This document shows, one piece after another, positions 34,341 through 37,515 of a stretch of DNA of 37,515 bases. The stretch's first letter is position 1. Each line of letters begins with the position of its first letter. The notes below the pieces were generated by a model. The model had not been told where the DNA came from, ran no database searches, and was given only the letters and a program-made list of their open reading frames with translations. Origin of the DNA: Candidatus Obscuribacterales bacterium (GTDB lineage: Bacteria > Cyanobacteriota > Vampirovibrionia > Obscuribacterales > Obscuribacteraceae); contig JAKFVU010000030.1 of NCBI GenBank assembly GCA_021732025.1, forward strand, positions 1-37,515, given 5' to 3'. The translations under genes and the position numbers were made by a program.

Positions 34341-35320
34341 ACTCAGCGAAAATGACAGCTATAAAGAAAAACCCAATAGCCGCAAGAAAAACCGGCCCCA
34401 AAGTCAATACTAAGCTAATTGCTGGAGCAGTCTGCCTCGGCCTGCTGATGCTAATCGCGCTCTCACCCTTATTTTCGAACCTAATTTTGCCAATTTTCGG
34501 CCTTACCATTGAGCCGCCAATTTCCAATCTCAGTGCAGTTAACCTAGCACCGTCGCTCAATCTTCCTCACATTCTTGGCACCGATGCCCTCGGCCATGAC
34601 TTGGTTAAAATGATTGCCTATGGCGCCCTTGGCTCGCTTTCAGTGGGTCTCTGCTCAGCCCTTGTGGCTGTCACCCTCGGCAATATCTGGGGAGCTGCTG
34701 CGGCCTTAGCTGGAGGCGCAATTGACAGTCTCATGATGCGCCTTGTTGATGCTCTGTTGGCTGTGCCTTCAATCATTCTGCTACTGACGCTCAGTTCAAT
34801 TCTGTCTGCTCCTGAGCTGGTCGAGCACTTTCCACCCTTTTTGTTAAAAGCCCTAGGGGTAACGAACTACACAGATGGCCTCTTGCCGTACTTTATTGTC
34901 ATTCTCGCAATCACAGCTACCACTTGGCTTGAATCGGCCCGAGTAGCCCGTGCGCGGGTTTTGGCCATCAAAGAGGAAGATTTTTTCTTGGCTGCCCAAG
35001 CCCTCGGCAGTTCATTCATTGAGCTTTTGAGCAAGCATTTGCTACCGGCCTTAGCCACCACAGCAGTGGTCGAAGGCACACTACTAGTGAGTGACGCCAT
35101 AATTATGGAGTCAGGCTTGAGCTTTCTCGGCCTCGGTCTAGGTCCGAGCACCCCGAGCTGGGGCAGCATGCTCAAAGACGCCCAGTCTTGCCTCACCGCT
35201 GGCAATTGGTGGGCAGCAGTCATACCCGGACTACTCATTTGCTTCACTGTTTTAAGCGTTCACATGCTGGGCGAGGGCTTTTTCGCATCTAAGAGAGCAC
35301 GCGGAAAAATACCTTCTTAG
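34337..35320 (+). CDS. Dipeptide/oligopeptide ABC transporter permease, DppC type
   Basis: This is the second permease of the peptide importer (327 aa). After a basic N-terminus it has a TM helix near 29-50, then the DppC marks HILGTDALGHDLVKMIAYG, SLSVGLCSALVAVTLG, MMRLVDALLAVPSIILLL, and the EAA loop EEDFFLAAQALGSSFIELLS. It ends in LSFLGLGLGPSTPSWGSML near 270-290. Length and order are normal. It is translationally coupled to dppB (ATGA overlap). Substrate specificity cannot be read from sequence. Confidence 0.92.
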   Translation: MNSAKMTAIKKNPIAARKTGPKVNTKLIAGAVCLGLLMLIALSPLFSNLILPIFGLTIEPPISNLSAVNLAPSLNLPHILGTDALGHDLVKMIAYGALGSLSVGLCSALVAVTLGNIWGAAAALAGGAIDSLMMRLVDALLAVPSIILLLTLSSILSAPELVEHFPPFLLKALGVTNYTDGLLPYFIVILAITATTWLESARVARARVLAIKEEDFFLAAQALGSSFIELLSKHLLPALATTAVVEGTLLVSDAIIMESGLSFLGLGLGPSTPSWGSMLKDAQSCLTAGNWWAAVIPGLLICFTVLSVHMLGEGFFASKRARGKIPS

Positions 35321-35423
35321 AGAATCGGCTAGAATATTGGTGTTATTGTTCAAGACCGCAAAGTCGAATCTAAAAACCGACTTTCAATTCGCATCTCAAA
35401 ACCATTACTCACAAGTGGAACCT

Positions 35424-35993
35424 ATGAAAACTTTGCTTTCTCAAATATTCGCAAAAGCTTCATCGAAGATGACCACATCTGGTCTAGCATCCGGGCTAGC
35501 ATTGAGCTTGTGCACCATCGCCAGCATCGGTCTTCTCAGTGCCTGTGGCGATGGCAAAGAAGTAAGTTTCAATTCAGGCGGAATGCGACAAACATCTAGA
35601 GCCGGAGCCGGTTCGGTACCAGATGACTTGAAAAAACTTGTTTATCCCGGCGCCACTGCCAGCGGTTCGCAGTCAGCAAGCGAAACTGATAAAGACTCAA
35701 ATGACCATTCTCGCTACTTAAACTTATCGAGTAGCGACTCAATTGAAAAAGTAGCCTCATGGTACGAAACAGCACTCAAAGCAGAAGGCTGGAATATAGA
35801 GAAGAACGAGGCCATGGGCAACTTGGTCACAATCAGCGGCACACTAAAAGACGCTGAAGTGGCAGTAAATATTGCTGATGATTCTGGCAAGACTTCAATT
35901 ATTGTCAATCAGAGCACCTCTATTGGTGCCATACCTGATGATGAAGCTGTAGAAAACTTCAAGCCGAATAAAGAGGTTCCTGCAACTGACTAA
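35424..35993 (+). CDS. Putative lipoprotein of unknown function
   Basis: This is a protein of 189 aa from the ATG at 35424. The open frame reaches back to a TTG at 35337, but only the later start gives a sensible signal: basic N-region, hydrophobic core and lipobox LLSAC, with the Cys at about residue 41, unusually far from the start. The mature part is Ser/Gly/Asp-rich at first, then a compact domain (SSDSIEKVASWYETALKAEG, WNIEKNEAMGNLVTISGTL, VNIADDSGKTSIIVN) with the mixed alpha/beta look of small secreted domains. I recognise no family. Confidence 0.72.
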   Translation: MKTLLSQIFAKASSKMTTSGLASGLALSLCTIASIGLLSACGDGKEVSFNSGGMRQTSRAGAGSVPDDLKKLVYPGATASGSQSASETDKDSNDHSRYLNLSSSDSIEKVASWYETALKAEGWNIEKNEAMGNLVTISGTLKDAEVAVNIADDSGKTSIIVNQSTSIGAIPDDEAVENFKPNKEVPATD

Positions 35994-36018
35994 GAAGAGC
36001 GATAGCAAAACTGCGGTT

Positions 36019-36696
36019 GTGCCTCAGAGCCCCCTTGCAGAGGTGCTTACTTCTTCGATTACTGGTCTAGTTGCCGAAACAATCAAAAGCAATTCTTCCA
36101 GAGGCGGCACTAGTAGCGCCTCAAACGGCAAGGTGCTGAAGCCGCGCTTCGGAAGTTTTGTCAGAGTCGATTCGCCTGAGAATGATATTTCAATATTTGC
36201 GATTGTCTTCAACGTCATAACCAATCCACCAGATAGCGTGCACAAACCTAGTGCCCTTGGTCTAACCCGAGATCAATTGCGAATTGAACAACCCCATATT
36301 TTTGCTCTGCTAAAAACCGAAGTGCATGCGCAAATTGTTGGTTATTTAGATTGGAGTGACAGAGCAATCTATCAGCACTTGCCACCACAACCGCCAGAAG
36401 TGCACGATTTTGTCTACAGTGCCAGCCAAGAAGAAGTATTGAAGTTATCGAGTGAATTTGAATTTCTGCGTTTGCTCAATGGCGTCACTAGTGTTCCGGC
36501 TGATGAACTTATGGCAGCTTGCGTGCGGGAAGCAGCACGGGCAAGAGCACAGAATCATGAATCTACTACTGAAGCAGAACAAGTCTCAACGGCATATCTG
36601 ATTGAAGCAGGTCGCGCTATTTCACAATTATTCCGCTCAGACTATGAGCGCATGCTGAGCATCGTGCGAAAAATCAAACCGGGAAATGTTGGTTAG
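36019..36696 (+). CDS. Conserved protein with HAS-barrel-like N-terminal region
   Basis: This 225-aa soluble protein starts at GTG (36019); no ATG is available after the in-frame stop at 35950, and the only upstream site is weak. The N-part (about 40-125) looks like a beta-barrel (FGSFVRVDSPENDISIFAIV). It is followed by LGLTRDQLRIEQPHIFALL, YLDWSDRAIYQHLPPQPPEVHDFV and VLKLSSEFEFLRLLNG, and a helical C-terminus ending AYLIEAGRAISQLFRSDYERM. This pattern recalls a conserved cyanobacterial hypothetical family annotated as HAS-barrel (HerA/ATP synthase-type barrel). The identification is from memory of the pattern. Its partner and function are unknown. Confidence 0.72.
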   Translation: MPQSPLAEVLTSSITGLVAETIKSNSSRGGTSSASNGKVLKPRFGSFVRVDSPENDISIFAIVFNVITNPPDSVHKPSALGLTRDQLRIEQPHIFALLKTEVHAQIVGYLDWSDRAIYQHLPPQPPEVHDFVYSASQEEVLKLSSEFEFLRLLNGVTSVPADELMAACVREAARARAQNHESTTEAEQVSTAYLIEAGRAISQLFRSDYERMLSIVRKIKPGNVG

Positions 36697-36724
36697 CTAG
36701 ACAAAATCTTCAATCATTGGAATC

Positions 36725-37515
36725 ATGAAAAACAGAAAAAAGCTATTAATGGTGGCATTGCTTACATCGGGACTAGCTACCGAATTTGCTATGGCAAGCT
36801 CGAAAACACCTTCGAGAAAATACCGAGAGTCACGAGCTTATATGCCCACGGGGCTAGACGATCCCCCGCTGACTGAAAATACATTCTACGCGAAGGGAAC
36901 AGACAAGTATCAAGAGGGGATAAAGAGCCGTTACTCGGATGAACTTTGCCGCTACGCCAGAAAGTTGTACAGCGAGAGGAAGTATTACAAAGCCCTTCAA
37001 GTAATTAATCTCTCAATTGAGAATCAACCCAAAATCAATCTCGGTGAGCCAGACCACTTACGGATTTATATACTTCTTGCCTACGCGGGCAGTATCGATA
37101 AAATCAAAGCACAACCTTACTATGAAAAGGCTATCACTGAATGCGACAAAGGCCTCAAGGGCTGGCATGCCCTTGATTTTTACTTGCCAAAAATAGATGC
37201 GCTAATTGGCTTAGACCGCAAAGACGATGCCATTAGATGCTGCGAAACTGCCTACAACGCGGCTCTCGGTGCAAGCCGTGATGTCTCTGTCTACGCGGCC
37301 ACTTTAGCTAAACTAAACGGTAGCAGCAGGCCTGCCAGCAACTTGGTTGCAGTTGCTCCGTCCGCTGACAAAGCAAAAAATAAGTCTTCAGACACAACCT
37401 CAACAGCTAACAATCTGACAAAAGACAATATCGTGCGAATTCAGAAAGAAGTCACCGATATGGTTAAGCACGACACTTGTCCAACTCAAAAAGAAATTGA
37501 AAACCTTCTAGGGGC
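36725..37515 (+). CDS. Exported repeat-like protein, partial (C-terminus beyond right edge)
   Basis: An open frame starts at the ATG at 36725 and runs to the right edge without a stop (263 full codons). The product has a signal peptide (KKLLMVALLTSGLATEFAMA) cleaved near residue 25. It contains TPR-like helices (ELCRYARKLYSERKYYKALQ and RKDDAIRCCETAYNAAL) and a Ser/Thr/Lys-rich linker. The later region has the pattern IVRIQKEVTDM. It is probably a periplasmic or surface scaffold like the TPR protein at 5503. Confidence 0.72.
   Translation, partial: MKNRKKLLMVALLTSGLATEFAMASSKTPSRKYRESRAYMPTGLDDPPLTENTFYAKGTDKYQEGIKSRYSDELCRYARKLYSERKYYKALQVINLSIENQPKINLGEPDHLRIYILLAYAGSIDKIKAQPYYEKAITECDKGLKGWHALDFYLPKIDALIGLDRKDDAIRCCETAYNAALGASRDVSVYAATLAKLNGSSRPASNLVAVAPSADKAKNKSSDTTSTANNLTKDNIVRIQKEVTDMVKHDTCPTQKEIENLLG

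Overview
This window looks like a chromosomal stretch from a member of the Cyanobacteria/Melainabacteria lineage, most likely a Melainabacteria (Vampirovibrionia, Obscuribacter-like) bacterium. That placement is an inference. It rests on many TPR proteins and membrane-anchored Ser/Thr kinases, a GGPP-synthase of the cyanobacterial/plastid type followed by a divergent-PAP2 gene, a HAS-barrel-like protein of a type I associate with cyanobacteria, and a moderate GC content. No photosynthesis gene is present. No insertion sequence, prophage, rRNA gene or CRISPR array is visible.

Layout. 0-3.2 kb: a partial minus-strand gene, then an oligopeptide ABC-transporter ATPase and the bifunctional NAD(P)HX repair enzyme NnrE/NnrD. 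3.2-10.4 kb: a signalling block with a TonB-C/TPR lipoprotein, a soluble Ser/Thr kinase and an exported TPR protein on the plus strand. These meet, stop codon to stop codon, a translationally coupled pair of membrane-anchored paralogous kinases on the minus strand. 10.4-12.5 kb: two overlapping S66 LD-carboxypeptidase paralogues, one of which has lost its catalytic Ser and His. 12.8-16.2 kb: acyl-CoA dehydrogenase, a two-TM protein, polyprenyl diphosphate synthase and divergent PAP2, closely spaced. 16.6-19.0 kb: a protein with two tandem ribbon-helix-helix-like units, a 12-bp minisatellite, an anthrax-lethal-factor-like zinc metalloprotease and a small exported protein. 19.1-23.4 kb: an exported GHL10-type glycosidase-like protein, SmpB and a double GNAT protein.

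23.7-27.1 kb: rpsL, rpsG and fusA, with a strong terminator between rpsG and fusA and no tuf after fusA. 27.3-31.7 kb: a small unknown protein, a DUF1501/DUF1800 secretion-associated pair with a small exported helical protein, and a four-TM protein. 32.0-33.1 kb: a HigBA toxin-antitoxin module facing tRNA-Val(GAC) and tRNA-Cys(GCA). 33.35-37.5 kb: DppB/DppC-type permeases (about 32 kb from the ATPase at the left end), a lipoprotein, the HAS-barrel-like protein and a truncated exported repeat protein.

Most of the window is ordinary core metabolism and translation. The parts most worth a second look are the LD-carboxypeptidase pseudo-enzyme pair, the lethal-factor-like protease without a signal peptide, the single-chain tandem RHH protein, the kinase/TPR cluster and the DUF1501/DUF1800/small-protein operon. 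All function calls come from reading motifs; no database search was run.
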